From Paraspadella gotoi (taxonomy: Eukaryota > Chaetognatha), in the NCBI GenBank assembly GCA_051294375.1, contig CM119270.1, positions 8,667,213-8,731,212 of the forward strand: a stretch of 64,000 bases of DNA, in the 5' to 3' direction. Positions 21,582-34,382 of this stretch are shown here, piece after piece. How positions within the stretch are numbered: the stretch's first letter is position 1; each line of letters begins with the position of its first letter. A program made the translations under genes and the position numbers. Below the pieces are notes generated by a model, which was given only the letters and a program-made list of their open reading frames with translations, ran no database searches and was not told the origin of the DNA.

Positions 21582-22034
21582 ATAAAATTGGTACAACCAA
21601 TATAAAAATTATCCATTCATTTAATAAATAAGCTATAAATAAGCTTTCAATCAAGACTCTCCCACAGTCTCGTTTATTCACTCCCAGAGTACCCGGCTTC
21701 CTTATCAAAGAAGTAGCATAAAATCTCACAGAATGTTTCAATCGTATTTACTTACATGCTAGAGCGGAGTACAATATAGTATTCCCCGATCTAATACTTA
21801 AAGGGAGTGGTCTTTTCATACAATTGAAACATTCTTTGAAACAATACACTACTTCATTGATAGGGAAGCCAGGGTACTCTGGGAGTGAAATAAACGAGAC
21901 TGTGAGAAAGTCTTAATTGAAAGCTTGCAGGGAACTGCTATGTCATTATCTTGTAAGAGTGATGGAGGCCTTAAACCACCAAAGTCAGGGGCAAGATAGC
22001 TTGTTTATTAAATTGATAATTTTTATATTGGTTT
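21582..22034. mobile_element. foldback MITE, copy 1
   Basis: About 450 bp. The left arm starts AAATTGGTACAACCAAT and continues into the ~330-bp repeat seen at 4189. The right arm is its reverse complement, passing TGTAAGAGTGATGGAGGCC and CAAGATAGCTTG. The arms meet around TACATGCTAGAGCGG. The right terminal hairpin is displaced to 22317-22333 by the SINE inserted inside it. No open frame. Duplicate at 31050-31503. Confidence 0.8.
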
Positions 22035-22035
22035 G

Positions 22036-22313
22036 TAGTCGGGCATAGCAAAGTTCACCCCGCCTCTAAGCATTAAATCCTTCAGTTGTAACCCGGTGGC
22101 TCATTGAGTAAAGCCATCAGCTCATGACCACTAGGTACGGGTTCAATCCCAACCCGGTACCTACTCTGCGGGAAGTGTGAGGACGGCCGTAAGCCGCCTT
22201 GGGGGCGTGGAAAACTCTCAAGCCTGGTTCCAAGCCCAGGACCCGTTCCATAGCTGCTAGAGGGGTTAAAGAAGTTATGGATAGTCATCTTCAGCCCACT
22301 TAGCGCCTTATCC
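22036..22313 (+). mobile_element. tRNA-derived SINE nested in the foldback MITE, copy 1
   Basis: A tRNA-like head has an A-box-like GTGGCTCATTGAGTAAAG and a perfect B box GGTTCAATCCC about 35 nt later, the internal promoter of RNA polymerase III. A GC-rich body of about 180 bp follows. It interrupts the right end of the MITE: the terminal hairpin half resumes as GTTGTACCAATTTTATA directly after it. Target-site duplications are not clean. Duplicate at 31505-31783. Confidence 0.7.
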
Positions 22314-22372
22314 ACACGTTGTACCAATTTTATACATATATTCAATTATTCATGTTTATACCAAAACATTGA

Positions 22373-24159
22373 TTTACAACTAATGAGAAAGATTTTTTGC
22401 TCCTGGAAATTCTCATTCGACAAATGTGACACGTCTCGATCTGATTCATGCAGGTCTCACAACCCGTGTGACCACAAGACAAGACGATATCCATAGGATT
22501 TTCCAAACATATTTTACATTGTTCGCCTTCCGCCTCGCTCGGGCGACTTTCTAGCTCCGCCTTTTCTCGTTGAAGAGTGTCTATCGTCTTGGCTTGGTTG
22601 CTGATTTCGAGTTCATTGAGTTCTATCTTCTCTTTCAGGTAATCGATGGTGTCGTTGATGTGACGAGCTTCTTGTCCTTCTTCTTCCGTCCTTTCTTCAT
22701 TGTCAAAATCCTCTGATGAAGACTTAACATTTCTTCCTCCATTTCTTCCTTTGATTCATCAATATCTCCAGCTCTCTTTTCAATTTATCCGTTTCTTCTT
22801 TTTGCATGGAAATATCTCGGCTCATCTTTTCATTGTCCCTTCTAACAAACGTTTTTCTCCAGTTAAAACGATATTTTTCGATTTAATATTTTCGAAAGTT
22901 TATCTTGAAATTTTCTTCATTCTCTTTAGCTCGTCTTGATTCCTGGTGCATGTTTTTGTTTTCATTAAACAGGAAGTTATTTTCTTTTCCAAGTTCTCGA
23001 TTACTCTTCGTACTCTTTTTCTTTATCAAGATATTTAGAACGATTATCCTCTAATTGTTTTTTCAAATTATCATTCATTACTTGAACTTTCCCGATTCTC
23101 TTTATGTGAATGGCGAGCTCTTGGCTGCATCGCACCGCATTTGCAGAGTTAATATTTCACTAACCATTCTCTCACGTTCCTCTTGCAAAACTTCTAATTC
23201 GTGTTCAGGTTGAATTTCCTTCTCGTGTTTCTTCTTCAACTCTTGCAGTTCGAGAGTCTTTGTTTCCATTTCTTGCTGATGTTTAGCCGCCAAAGATGTT
23301 TTTTCTGACTGCAAAGATCGAAACTCTCTTTCAAATTTTTCTTGCTGCGTCGCTTTTCGTCTTTAAGACGTTCCGTTTCTCTCAACAATGTCTCCACTTT
23401 GACCCAGCCTCCTCCTTTAATTTTCCTTTCTTGTTTTAAGACTTTGATCTTTTCGTCTTCCTTGCGCACCAATGTACTGATGATCTTTTTTCGATATCCT
23501 TCGCTTTCTCTTTCCAACTCTTTCACTTTTTTGTTGAGCTCTTCGTTTCTCGATCGATCTCCGTTTTTTCGTCCTCAAAATTTCAATTTCTTCTTGAAAT
23601 TTTAGATATTTTTGGCTCGATTCCTCTGATATTTCTCGATCTTTTCGTTCATCCCACCTGAATGTCCATCTTTTCCTCGTTATCTATCGATTTGTTCGCA
23701 GTGTTTTCATCTTTTCTGCGTCCATCAGTAGTTTTCGCATTGAATCTAAGTTTGTTTTCGAAAGACGAATCTCCTGTTTGAAAATAGCACAAATTGACAA
23801 AGATTAAAAATCCTCTTGCAGGCGTGAATATAAAATATCAATTTTAATCAATTAAAAATTTACTTATAGTTAATATAGAATTTTAAATAAAAAGAATTAA
23901 CAACGCACCAGTAGGGGACCTAGGGGTATTTGTAAAGGATGGGGACAATTCCAGGCTTTCAACCGTCGGAGAAACATATTGAAAAACTTGGAAGCTCGAA
24001 TGACGGACGTCTTCTCCGGCGGCGTCCTTGCCGACGGTGTCTTTTCGGCAGCGTCTTCTCCGGCGGCGTCGAGAAGCCCCCAATCTGACACTTTCGGTCG
24101 CCGTCCGCGTCCTCGACCGACGCTTCGAGCCACAGCTCACCTCCGATCTCCATGGCCAT
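22373..24159 (-). pseudogene. coiled-coil RING protein gene, frameshifted copy 1
   Basis: Same gene as 31846-33651, with exons about 24159-23909 and 23773-22373. Exon 1 is 251 nt against 253 in copy 2, and exon 2 has many one-base indels, so the frame breaks repeatedly. The RING end is still readable on the minus strand. Given the collinear flanks and the nature of the differences I read this as low-quality sequence of the same locus, not a true pseudogene. Confidence 0.75.
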
Positions 24160-24901
24160 CGTTCTGATTTTGCGCTGACAACTGGTAAAAGGTTCATTAA
24201 CAAGTTTTTTAAATAAATTGTATGATCAATAACTACATATTTCTTCCTTTTATTTAGCGGATTGTAGTACTAGTACATACATGAGAGGTAGAAAGAAATA
24301 ATATTGGAGCAGTAGTCAGAAAGAAAAGATATCAAAATAAATGCCGTAAATACTAATTTAACGAATATGGCACACACTGCGCTCATCAGGCGTTTATTCC
24401 GTTTGATTTTTTTTCAATGAATGAAAACATTAGGTGAAAAAAAATCAACTTTTTTGTTCGGAAAGTAACATTCTCTAGTCGAAAGGGAAAAAGCAGTTTT
24501 AGGAAGTAACATTGTCAGAAATGAATTTGCTTTTTAGCACAACTTGTCCCTGTTCGAGCAGCTGGAAAAAGTTGTCGAGGCAAGTCGTGTTCTGCCCTCA
24601 TGCCACATTTCTTTTTTTTGCTAATTATTTTTAATGATTTAGGCAAAATGTTGTGAATGGTAGTTGTTTGCGTAATAGCGTCGGCTACAACAGCGGCTTT
24701 TAGTGGTGAGCAATGTTTCAACTTCCTGGTTCTAAAGTTATCCCTCGCATTTGCTACTTTTATCTTAATGTAAATAAAAAGATTGGTTAAGGCCCCAGGG
24801 CCAGGGACCTCATTTTAGTTCGGCAATATGCATTTTAAAAAATATTTTTAGTAAATCCTTGTGAAAAATTATTGTTGACTAGAAAAGAAGTAATTTCTTC
24901 G

Positions 24902-27900
24902 TCAGCGGTTCTTTTTAACATCGATTTAATACGGCATCGAGTGCACAACGAATGAGATGTCCGGGATATGTTTTCCGGACCTTTGGGCTACACAAAAAAA
25001 GAAGGGTAAACAAAATTTTTCCTAATGTACGCAGTTTTTTTATAAATTAATATTAAAATTAGCTATATAAAATCAACAAAGTAGAATAAAAAAAATTAAA
25101 CAATGGTTTAAGAATTTTTTAAAATAAAAATATCCTGCATCATCCATAATCTATGAACAATTTCCTTTCGTTTGCAGTCCATAACCATTATTCTAATCTT
25201 TAAATGTTTATTAGTATTATTTTTCTTTATTAAAAATATTTATTTTTAATTTTTTTTAAATAATTTAAATTAAAAAAAATGTATAACTATGCAAATGATT
25301 GAAAAAAAATTTTATATTATAAGGGACTTACCTACCTAATATAGGCCTTCAAATACATATATAGTAAGTTTATTATGATTATGTTTTGATATAGAAAATA
25401 AATAATTTAAATAATTAAATATATGAAAATATTTTATACTTGAATTTTTTTTAGCATAATAAAACATAATTTTTAATTAAATGTTCATGATGCTTTTATT
25501 AGCTACTGTCAGGTTGTATCCTTGTCAATTATATATAATTTTATAACTTTCTTTTTATTTTTTAGTAATATTGACCGCTATATTCTTATTTGACAAAATC
25601 TAAAAAATTACTGATATTAAAAATTTGTATGAACACCGAACAAAACTTTTTTTTTAAATCACATGCTATTTAATTTGTGGAGTGATATAATAATTTCCTT
25701 GGACAAAATTTAAGGTTTAAACAATCCTAACTAAGACATTTTTAAGGCGCAAAAGTAAGGTTGTTTAAAAAAAACCTGCAAGATGCAAAAGTAATAAAAA
25801 AAGTTATTCCTTGAATATCTTTATGAAAAAAAGAGGGAGCAAGGTGGGTGTGGTATCAAATTAAAGCCTAATCATGGGAACAACATTTTTCTAGAACAGT
25901 TTTGTTTAAATTTTATCCAAATATTTACACAGCTTTTTATATTTAAATACAAAGTTAAAAGTATAAACAGTTTTTTTGCATTACAAAATTTCAATGAAGG
26001 CTATATAAATTTTTTTTGTTTTTTCTTTTGTAAATTTGAAAAGACGGAAAGTCTGAATTACATTTTAAATTACAATTAAATTTCTCTATACTGTATAAAA
26101 TTTGCTTGTATTTTTTAGTTAACAGTAAAAAAACAAGCAAAAAATTTTTTTAGTAGCTTGATAAAATGTTTTATTAAATATAAAAAATTGATAAATAAAA
26201 AATGTTTTCAGCTTTAATATAACAGTTTGACGTCTACCTTCTTGTCTGTTGAAAAAAAATATCATTTTTCATTATCTTTCAACTGCTAAAAAAGCTTGAT
26301 ATACAGGCTTGTTTATCATAATTAAAAATTTTAAAAAATTACTTAACTGCTGACATGATTTGACAAAGCAGCAGAATCATTGTGTTGAATTGTATGTGCT
26401 AATTTTCTTTAAATATAAGCAACGCTTTATAAAGGGAATTTAATTCTATTTTTATCATCCATTTGTTAATTAAGAAAAAAAAATTCGCGAAAGGGGTTCA
26501 TTGACTGACTTATATGATTGCATTTTTTAGGTTTCCTTTACTGCCCCATTACGAAGGACATAAAAGGTCATTATTATGCAATGTCACTATGACAGATTAT
26601 GCTTCTACCCTTTATGCCACCTGCATTCTGAATTTTTCTTTTTTTGCCTTTCCATGGTATTAAGATAAAAAAAATTATTTTGAGAGATCGATCAGCATGG
26701 GGAATTATCGTTGGTAAGCTTAGTTAACCCACTCCGATCAAATTTTTAAAAGCAGGTTTTTTTTTCATCTATTCTAGACATTCACTCTATATTGGTAGCT
26801 ATTTATTTTTAATTTTTTATATTCTCTTTCGCGTAATCAAAGAAACATTTTTCGTGTCAATTATAGAAAAAAGTAAAACGTTTTCAAAAATTAAAAAATG
26901 CTAATAGAGAATGCACTATACTTAACAAATATACTGGATGTTTAATATGTATTAGAACTTTGATGCCCACTCAAATAAAAAAAACTGTAATATACCTGCT
27001 TTTCTGTCATAATAAAAGAGGCTACTGCATTAAGTTAAAACGCTACTAACCTACTAAGCTAGTACATTTGACAACCTTAAAATGTCTAGTTGGATTGTTT
27101 AAAGTTTTTTAATTTTGTCCAGAATAATATTATATCAGTTTTAAAAAATTAAATAGCATGTGATTTAAAAAAAAGTTTTTGTCTGTTTCAATAAAATAAT
27201 TTTTAAATATCAGTAATTTTTGGATTTTGTCAAAAGTAATGTAAATATAGCAGTCAGATTACTAAAAATAAAAGAAGTTATATAAAATTTTATAATTGAC
27301 AGGAATACAACTGACCAGCAAATATTAAGCTCATGAACAATTAATTAAAAATTATGTTTATTATGCTAAAAAAATATTCAAAAGTTTATAAATTTTTTCC
27401 TTATTTTTAATTGAAATTTAAATTTTTAATTTTCTTATCAAAACATAATCATATAAACTTACTATATATGTATTTGAAGGCCTATTATTAGTATGGTAAG
27501 TGCCCTTATAATATAAAATTTTTTCAATCATTTGGCATAGTTATAATTTTTTTAATTTAAATTATTTGAAAAAAAATTAAAATAATATTTTATAAGAAAT
27601 AAATTAATTACAATAAACTTTAAAGATAGAATAATGATTATGGACTCAAAACGAAAGAAAATTGGTTCATAGATTATGGATGATGCATGAATTTTTGATT
27701 TTAAAAAAATTTAAACCATTTTTTAAATTTTTTTTATTCTACTTTGTTGATTTTATATAGCTAATTTTAATATTAATTTATAAAAAACTGTCATTAGTAA
27801 AAAATTTGTTTACCCTCTTTTTGTGTAAAGCCCAAAGGTCCGAAAGCATTATCCCGGGACATCTCATTTCTTGTGCACTCGATTGCCGATTAATCGATGT

Positions 27901-27916
27901 AAAAAGGAACCGGTGA
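24902..27916. mobile_element. ~3.0-kb foldback element, copy 1
   Basis: Two long inverted arms (about 24902-25765 and 27060-27916) flank about 1.3 kb of AT-rich internal DNA. The left arm runs inward through GAGTGCACAACGAATGAGATG, and the right arm ends with its reverse complement near CATCTCATTTCTTGTGCACTC. There is no transposase-like frame. See copy 2 for cleaner termini. Confidence 0.8.
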
Positions 27917-28600
27917 TCGTATTAAGTCAGAGAAATTGAAGTTAAACTTTCTGAAGGTATAAAAGTTAAGCTTTAAAAAATTGAAAAAAAAGGTTATGTT
28001 CCATGGTTAATTTATATTTTACCCCTTATTATTTAATTACTTTTACTGTTAATTATTGTAACCTTATTTTTTTTCAAATTAAAAAAAAAACCTGATTTTA
28101 AAACCATTTGTTTTTCTCGCAATCATCGTCCCTTCTGGCGTTAATTTTCGCTAAACAATTTAAACAAAAATAAGTACGTATTAACAAACATGTATTCTTT
28201 TTGTACGGAAGTTAAGCTTTAAAGTTGCAAAATAAATTTATAGTTTTGTAAATTCATATTTCGCAGGTTCAGTTTAACATTCTTCGAGAAATTTCAACAA
28301 TGAAATTCTACTTTTCTCAGTAAGTGCGTAGCAACGATGTGAAAACTTAGGCACTAACAATCAGGTCCTCTCCAATGACTTAAAATATACTCATATAAAT
28401 GTATTTCGTCCAATATTACTAAATTAATAAAAAGCCCTGCAGCTTTTTTACTCTCCAAAACTCCGTTTCATGTGCACTCCCAGCTTTCGTCTTTCCTCCA
28501 AACGACGATTTTTTAGTTTCTTTTTCGTTTCTGTAACCATTGTGTGACGGTAATGTAAATCTCTTCCTCTCTCGTCCCTTCGCTCTTCCTCCTCCTATCA
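27917..28600. other. AT-rich DNA, no gene seen (copy 1)
   Basis: Corresponds to 38023-38480 in copy 2, without the extra 640 bp found there. Its right end overlaps the weak minus-strand C-terminal frame described at 38489-38707. Confidence 0.5.
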
Positions 28601-29422
28601 AAAACTAGGGTGAACGATCTTTCCTCTTCCTCCATCTTCGCCGACATGGTTTACTGGGGCCGGCGCATGAACCGAAGTACAACATCCGGCCTGATATCCG
28701 TGCGTAATCTTCCTCCGCCTCAAGTAAGGATCCGAGTGTAAAGTAGTTCGATATTTTTTTTTTATTTATAAAATTTGTAAGAGAAATGCGTTGCGACTTC
28801 TGCGAGAAATCCAACTTAGAAAATAAACATTTTTAGCATTAAAAATATGGGTCGATCCTTATTTGCTTGTCCATCGTTTTTGTTGAAAAAACAATTACGG
28901 AATAAAGAGAGAAAAAAAAAGTTCTCTCTGCTCCCTCTCTCTTTTTCATTTGCAGGTTTTTTGACCTGGATACGACCCGGGCAGAGCTAGAGGGAGAAAC
29001 TAGTCGAATTGGCTCCGCGCTAATCGATTCCGACCTCTCTCTCTCTTTCTCTCTCTCTCTGCTGCTCTCTCTTCTCTCGTCTCCTCTTCCTCTCTCTCTC
29101 TCTCTCTTCTCTCTTCCCTCTTCCCTTTCTTCCTTTTTTCTCCTAAATTCTTTTTCTCTCTCTCGAGTCCACTTGCTGCTAGCTCGAAGGCCCTTGCTCT
29201 CTCTGTTTTCTATTCTCTCTCTATTTTCTTCCTTGTTGCTTGTAATGGAGAACACAATACGTACAAAATGGACCATTCAACGATAGCGCGATTTTGGCTT
29301 TGTACTGGGAAAATGTCAACAAACAGCGCACATTTACAAAATAGCGTTCATGCGTCACAAATTATATTCGGCTCTTAATTAAATCTTATTATGCAAATTT
29401 GATGTGTTTTACGGCAATTTTT

Positions 29423-29519
29423 TCTTTCTTTCTTTCTTTCTTTCTCTCTTTCTTTCTTTCTTCCTTTCTTTCTTTCTTTCTTTTCTTTTTTCTTTCTTTC
29501 TTCTTTCTTTTCTTTCTTT
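29423..29519. repeat. (TTTC)n microsatellite (copy 1)
   Basis: Interrupted TTTC tract; the copy 2 equivalent is 39426-39482. Confidence 0.9.
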
Positions 29520-29667
29520 TGTGTTTACGCTCCTTGATTTAACTTTTTACGCGCTTTTCGTATGTCTCACCCTCTTATTCTTTTTTTTAACTCCTCTCCA
29601 CCAAATCAAATCAAATTAAATTGGCTACATTTTATTTCCGATATCGCCAGCTTCTTGAACGTAAACA

Positions 29668-29692
29668 NNNNNNNNNNNNNNNNNNNNNNNNN
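29668..29692. other. assembly gap, 25 N, at the copy 1/copy 2 junction
   Basis: Left of the gap the sequence equals the right end of copy 2 (AGCTTCTTGAACGTAAACA, compare 39610-39633). Right of the gap the sequence equals 20232 onward (GACTAGAATGAAGAGTTAG). Confidence 0.98.
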
Positions 29693-29994
29693 GAGAGAGA
29701 GAGAGAGAGAGAGAGAGACTAGAATGAAGAGTTAGAGAAAGAAAGAGAGAAATAAAGAAAATGATTGTAGAAGAAAAACAATATTAATGCCAGTCAAATT
29801 TATTTATTTCTTGATTTTAGTCAAAATATATCGGTTTTACTAGTTTCCATGTTTTTTCTTCGTTTTGTTTTGTTTTATTTCTGTTGAAACTGAATCTCCA
29901 TTTTTATTTTTCTTGTTTAGTTTTTTTTTTTTTTTTTTCCTGAATGTTGTTCGGGAACAAAACTTCCTCGAGTCTCATTTCCTTCATCCTCCTC

Positions 29995-30081
<87 letters not shown>

Positions 30082-30370
30082 CTATTTCCAGGATCTTTCG
30101 ACCGACGAGAGGAGAAAGGTTTACTTAGGGAGAAGGAAGAGGAAGAGGAGAAAATTATTGGAACGAGAAATATTCTAAAAAGTAAAGGGTAAACGAGGAA
30201 AACGACGACGATAACAACTCTGACGATATTAACGACGACAATCAATACCAACACCGACGAAGACGACGACGACGAGGACGACGACGATGACAACGACGAA
30301 GACACAGCCAACCGTTTCCTCGTTTTGATCGTCCACGAAAAATCGCACGAAAGTTCTTTCTTTCTTTCTT

Positions 30371-30426
<56 letters not shown>

Positions 30427-31049
30427 CCTCTCGCAAAGAAAACAATAACTTTCTTTTCCGGTAAATCAGTTCCGATTTCCATGTGGCATCGCGCCATGTG
30501 GCACTCACTATCACCCTAATTGTTCAGTTAATAGTGTATGATATTTATTTATTACCTCTTTGCTCTATGGCTTTAGTTTTCTGTTTTGCTGCTTATTTTT
30601 ACACTGGTAAACATTATGATTATCCTTACTGCGACTACAATTTTTTTTTAAATATGATTTTTTTATTAACATTATTTTCTGGGAAAAGAAACTTTTTATA
30701 TATTTAAATTAATTCATTGGATTGCAAATGTGGAACCGGAGAATTGAAATCCAATACCATGAAAAATGAACATATATTATAATGACATGATTACATTTTC
30801 TGATACCATCTCTTCAAGATCATAGGTTGTTTCTGTAAGTGTAACCCAAATTCAGTCAAACCAGAATCGTGAGTGTTCATTTGTTTAAACTCCCAGTTTT
30901 ACACTAAAGTTTCCAGATAGAGCTAACCTTAAAGGGATAAAGAAACAAATGCTAATTTTTTTTATAGAAAACAGTAATCGTTCGAATAACAGCACAACTT
31001 TTTCATAAAGCAAATGTAATATATGTAGTATGAAACTATGTCTATGGCT

Positions 31050-31503
31050 TATAAAATTGGTACAACCAATATAAAAATTATCCATTCATTTAATAAATAA
31101 GCTATAAATAAGCTTTCAATCAAGACTCTCCACAGTCTCGTTTATTCACTCCCAGAGTACCCGGCTTCCTTATCAAAGAAGTAGCATAAAATCTCACAGA
31201 ATGTTTCAATCGTATTTACTTACATGCTAGAGCGGAGTACAATATAGTATTCCCCGATCTAATACTTAAGGGAGTGGTCTTTTCATACAATTGAAACATT
31301 CTTTGAAACAATACACTACTTCATTGATAGGGAAGCCAGGGTACTCTGGGAGTGAAATAAACGAGACTGTGAGAAAGTCTTAATTGAAAGCTTGCAGGGA
31401 ACTGCTATGTCATTATCTTGTAAGAGTGATGGAGGCCTTAAACCACCAAAGTCAGGGGCAAGATAGCTTGTTTATTAAATTGATAATTTTTATATTGGTT
31501 TGT
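31050..31503. mobile_element. foldback MITE, copy 2
   Basis: Same element as 21582-22034. It lies about 340 bp beyond the stop codon of the RING gene on its 3' side. Confidence 0.8.
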
Positions 31504-31504
31504 A

Positions 31505-31783
31505 GTCGGGCATAGCAAAGTTCACCCCGCCTCTAAGCATTAAATCCTTCAGTTGTAACCCGGTGGCTCATTGAGTAAAGCCATCAGCTCATGACCACTA
31601 GGTACCGGGTTCAATCCCAACCCGGTACCTACTCTGCGGGAAGTGTGAGGACGGCCGTAAGCCGCCTTGGGGGCGTGGAAAACTCTCAAGCCTGGTTCCA
31701 AGCCCAGGACCCGTTCCATAGCTGCTAGAGGGGTAAAGAAGTATGGATAGTCATCTTCAGCCCACTTAGCGCCTTATCCACAG
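31505..31783 (+). mobile_element. tRNA-derived SINE, copy 2
   Basis: Same nested SINE, with B box GGTTCAATCCC near 31608-31618. The displaced MITE hairpin half follows at about 31785-31800. Confidence 0.7.
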
Positions 31784-31845
31784 GTTGTACCAATTTTATA
31801 CATATATTCAATTATTCATGTTATACCAAAACATTTGATTTACAA

Positions 31846-33651
31846 CTAATTGAGAAAGATTTTTTGCCTCCTGGAAATTCTCATTCGACAAATGTGACAC
31901 GTCTCGATCTGATTCATGCAGGTCTCACAACCCGTGTGACCACAAGACAAGACGATATCCATAGGATTTTCCAAACATATTTTACATTGTTCGCCTTCCG
32001 CCTCGCTCGGGCGACTTTCTAGCTCCGCCTTTTCTCGTTGAAGAGTGTCTATCGTCTTGGCTTGGTTGCTGATTTCGAGTTCATTGAGTTCTATCTTCTC
32101 TTTCAGGTAATCGATGGTGTCGTTGATGTGACGAGCTTCTTGTCCTTCTTCTTCCGTCCTTTCTTCATTGTCAAAAATCCTCTGATGAAGACTTAACATT
32201 TCTTCCTCCATTTCTTCCTTTTGATTCATCAATATCTCCAGCTCTCTTTTCAATTTATCCGTTTCTTCTTTTTGCATGGAAATATCTCGGCTCATCTTTT
32301 CATTGTCCCTTTCTAACAAACGTTTTTCTCCAGTTAAAACGATATTTTTCGATTTAATATTTTCGAAGTTTATCTTGAAATTTTCTTCATTCTCTTTAGC
32401 TCGTCTTGATTCCTGGTGCATGTTTTTGTTTTCATTAAACAGAGAAGTTATTTTCTTTTCCAAGTTCTCGATTACCTCTTCGTACTCTTTTTCTTTATCA
32501 AGATATTTAGAACGATTATCCTCTAATTGTTTTTTCAAATTATCATTCATTACTTGAACTTTTCCCGATTCCTCTTTATGTTGAATGGCGAGCTCTTGGC
32601 TGCATCGCACCGCATTGTGCAGAGTTAATATTTCACTAACCATTCTCTCACGTTCCTCTTGCAAAACTTCTAATTCGTGTTTCAGGTTCGAATTTTCCTT
32701 CTCGTGTTTCTTCTTCAACTCTTGCAGTTCGAGAGACTTTGTTTCCATTTCTTGCTGATGTTTAGCCGCCAAAGAGTTTTTTTCTGACTGCAAAGATCGA
32801 AACTCTCTTTCAAATTTTTCTTGCTGCGTCGCTTTTTCGTCTTTAAGACGTTCCGTTTCTCTCAACAATGTCTCCACTTTGACCCCAGCCTCCTCCTTTA
32901 ATTTTCCGTTTTCTTGTTTAAGACCTTTGATCTTTTCGTCTTTCTTGCGCACAATGTACTGATGATCTTTTTCGATATCCTTCGCTTTCTCTTCCAACTC
33001 TTTCACTTTTTTGTTGAGCTCTTCGTTTTCTCGATCGATCTCCCGTTTTTTCGTCCTCAAAATTTCAATTTCTTCTTGAAATTTTAGATATTTTTGGCTC
33101 GATTCCTCTTGATATTTATCGATCTTTTCGTTCATTCCCACCTGAATGTCCATATTTTCCTTTGTTAATCTATCGATTTGTTCGCGTAGTTTTTCAATCT
33201 TTTCTGCGTGCATCAGTAGTTTTCGCATTGAATCTAAGTTGTTTTCGAAAGACGAATCTCCTGTTTTGAAAATAGCACAAATTGACAAAGATTAAAAATC
33301 CTCTTGCAGGCGTGAAAAATAAAATATCAATGCTAATCAAATTAAATATATATTTATAGTTAATATAGAATTTTAAATAAAAAGAATTAACAACGCACCA
33401 GTAGGGGACCTAGGGGTATTTGTAAAGGATTGGTGCGACAATTCCAGGCTTTCAACCGTCGGAGAAACATATTGAAACTTGGAAGCCTCGAATGACGGCG
33501 TCTTCTCCGGCGGCGTCCTTGCCGACGGTGTCTTTTCCGGCAGCGTCTTCTCCGGCGGCGTCGAGAAGCCCCAATCTGACACTTTCGGTCGCCGTCCGCG
33601 TCCTCGACCGACGCTTCGAGCCACAGCATCACCTCCGATCTCCATGGCCAT
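31846..33651 (-). CDS. coiled-coil protein with C-terminal RING finger
   Basis: Two exons, 33651-33399 and 33260-31846, joined in phase 1 (ACTG then GTGCGT; AAACAG then GAGATT), giving about 555 residues. The N-terminal exon is basic and then Pro/Lys/Thr-rich (TPPEKTLPEKTP repeats). Residues from about 90 to 490 are a long, highly charged coiled coil (Leu heptads, Glu/Lys-rich). The last 46 residues are a C3HC4 RING of the IAP/MDM2-like compact type: CKIC, LSCGHTGCETC and CHICRMRI. This predicts an E3 ubiquitin ligase that oligomerises through the coiled coil. The target is unknown and I recognise no named orthologue. Starts at ATG 33651 or two codons later. The frameshifted duplicate at 22373-24159 is probably the same locus. 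Confidence 0.85.
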
Positions 33652-34382
33652 CGTTCTGATTTTGCGCTGACAACTGGTAAAAGGTTCATTAACAAGTTTT
33701 TTAAATAAATTGTATGATCAATAACTACATTATTTCTTCCTTTTATTTAGCGGATTGTAGTACTAGTACATACATGAGAGGTAGAAAGAAATAATATTGA
33801 GCAGTAGTCAGAAAGAAAAGATATCAAAATAAATGCCGTAATACTAATTTAAAACGATATGGCACACAAACTGCGCTCATCAGGCGTATTCCGTTGATTT
33901 TTTTTCAATGAATGAAAACAGTTAGGGTGAAAAAAAATCACTTTTTTGTTCGCGAAAGTCAACATTCTCTAGTCGAAAGGGAAAAGCAGTTTAGGAAGTA
34001 ACATTGTCAGAAATGAATTGCTTTTTACACAACTTGTCCTGTTCGAGCAGCTGGAAAAAGTTGTCGAGCAAGTCGTGTTCTGCCTCATGCGCTCATTTCT
34101 TTTTTTCTTAATTATTTTTAATGATTTAGGCAAAATGTTGTGAATGGTAGTTGGTTGCGTATAGCGTCGGCTACAACAGCGGCTTTAGTGGTGGAGCAAT
34201 GTTTCACTTCCTGGTTCTAAGTTATCCCTCGCATTTGCTACTTTATCTTAATGTAAATAAAAATTGGTTAAGGCCCCAGGGCCAGGGACCTCATTTTAGT
34301 TCGGCAATATGCATTTTAAAACAATATTTTAGTAAATCCTTGTGAAAAATTAATTGTTGAACTAAAAAGAAGTATTTCTTCG

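Larger units (their letters stand above)
20232..29667. repeat. duplicated segment, copy 1 (ends at an N gap)
   Basis: The whole stretch aligns collinearly with 29693-39630. Differences are mostly one-base indels scattered through coding and non-coding sequence alike. Copy 1 ends exactly at the left edge of the 25-N gap and copy 2 begins exactly at its right edge. Overlapping but unmerged contig ends produce this geometry. Copy 1 lacks about 640 bp that copy 2 has at 37381-38022. Confidence 0.9.

Noticed and set aside
22110-22190. tRNA gene
   Set aside because: It has A- and B-box-like sequences but no full cloverleaf, and it is the head of a ~280-bp repeat inserted in a MITE, so it is a SINE.
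22373-24159. True pseudogene next to its functional parent
   Set aside because: Indels are spread equally over flanking non-coding DNA, and the copy ends at a gap. An assembly duplicate is more likely.
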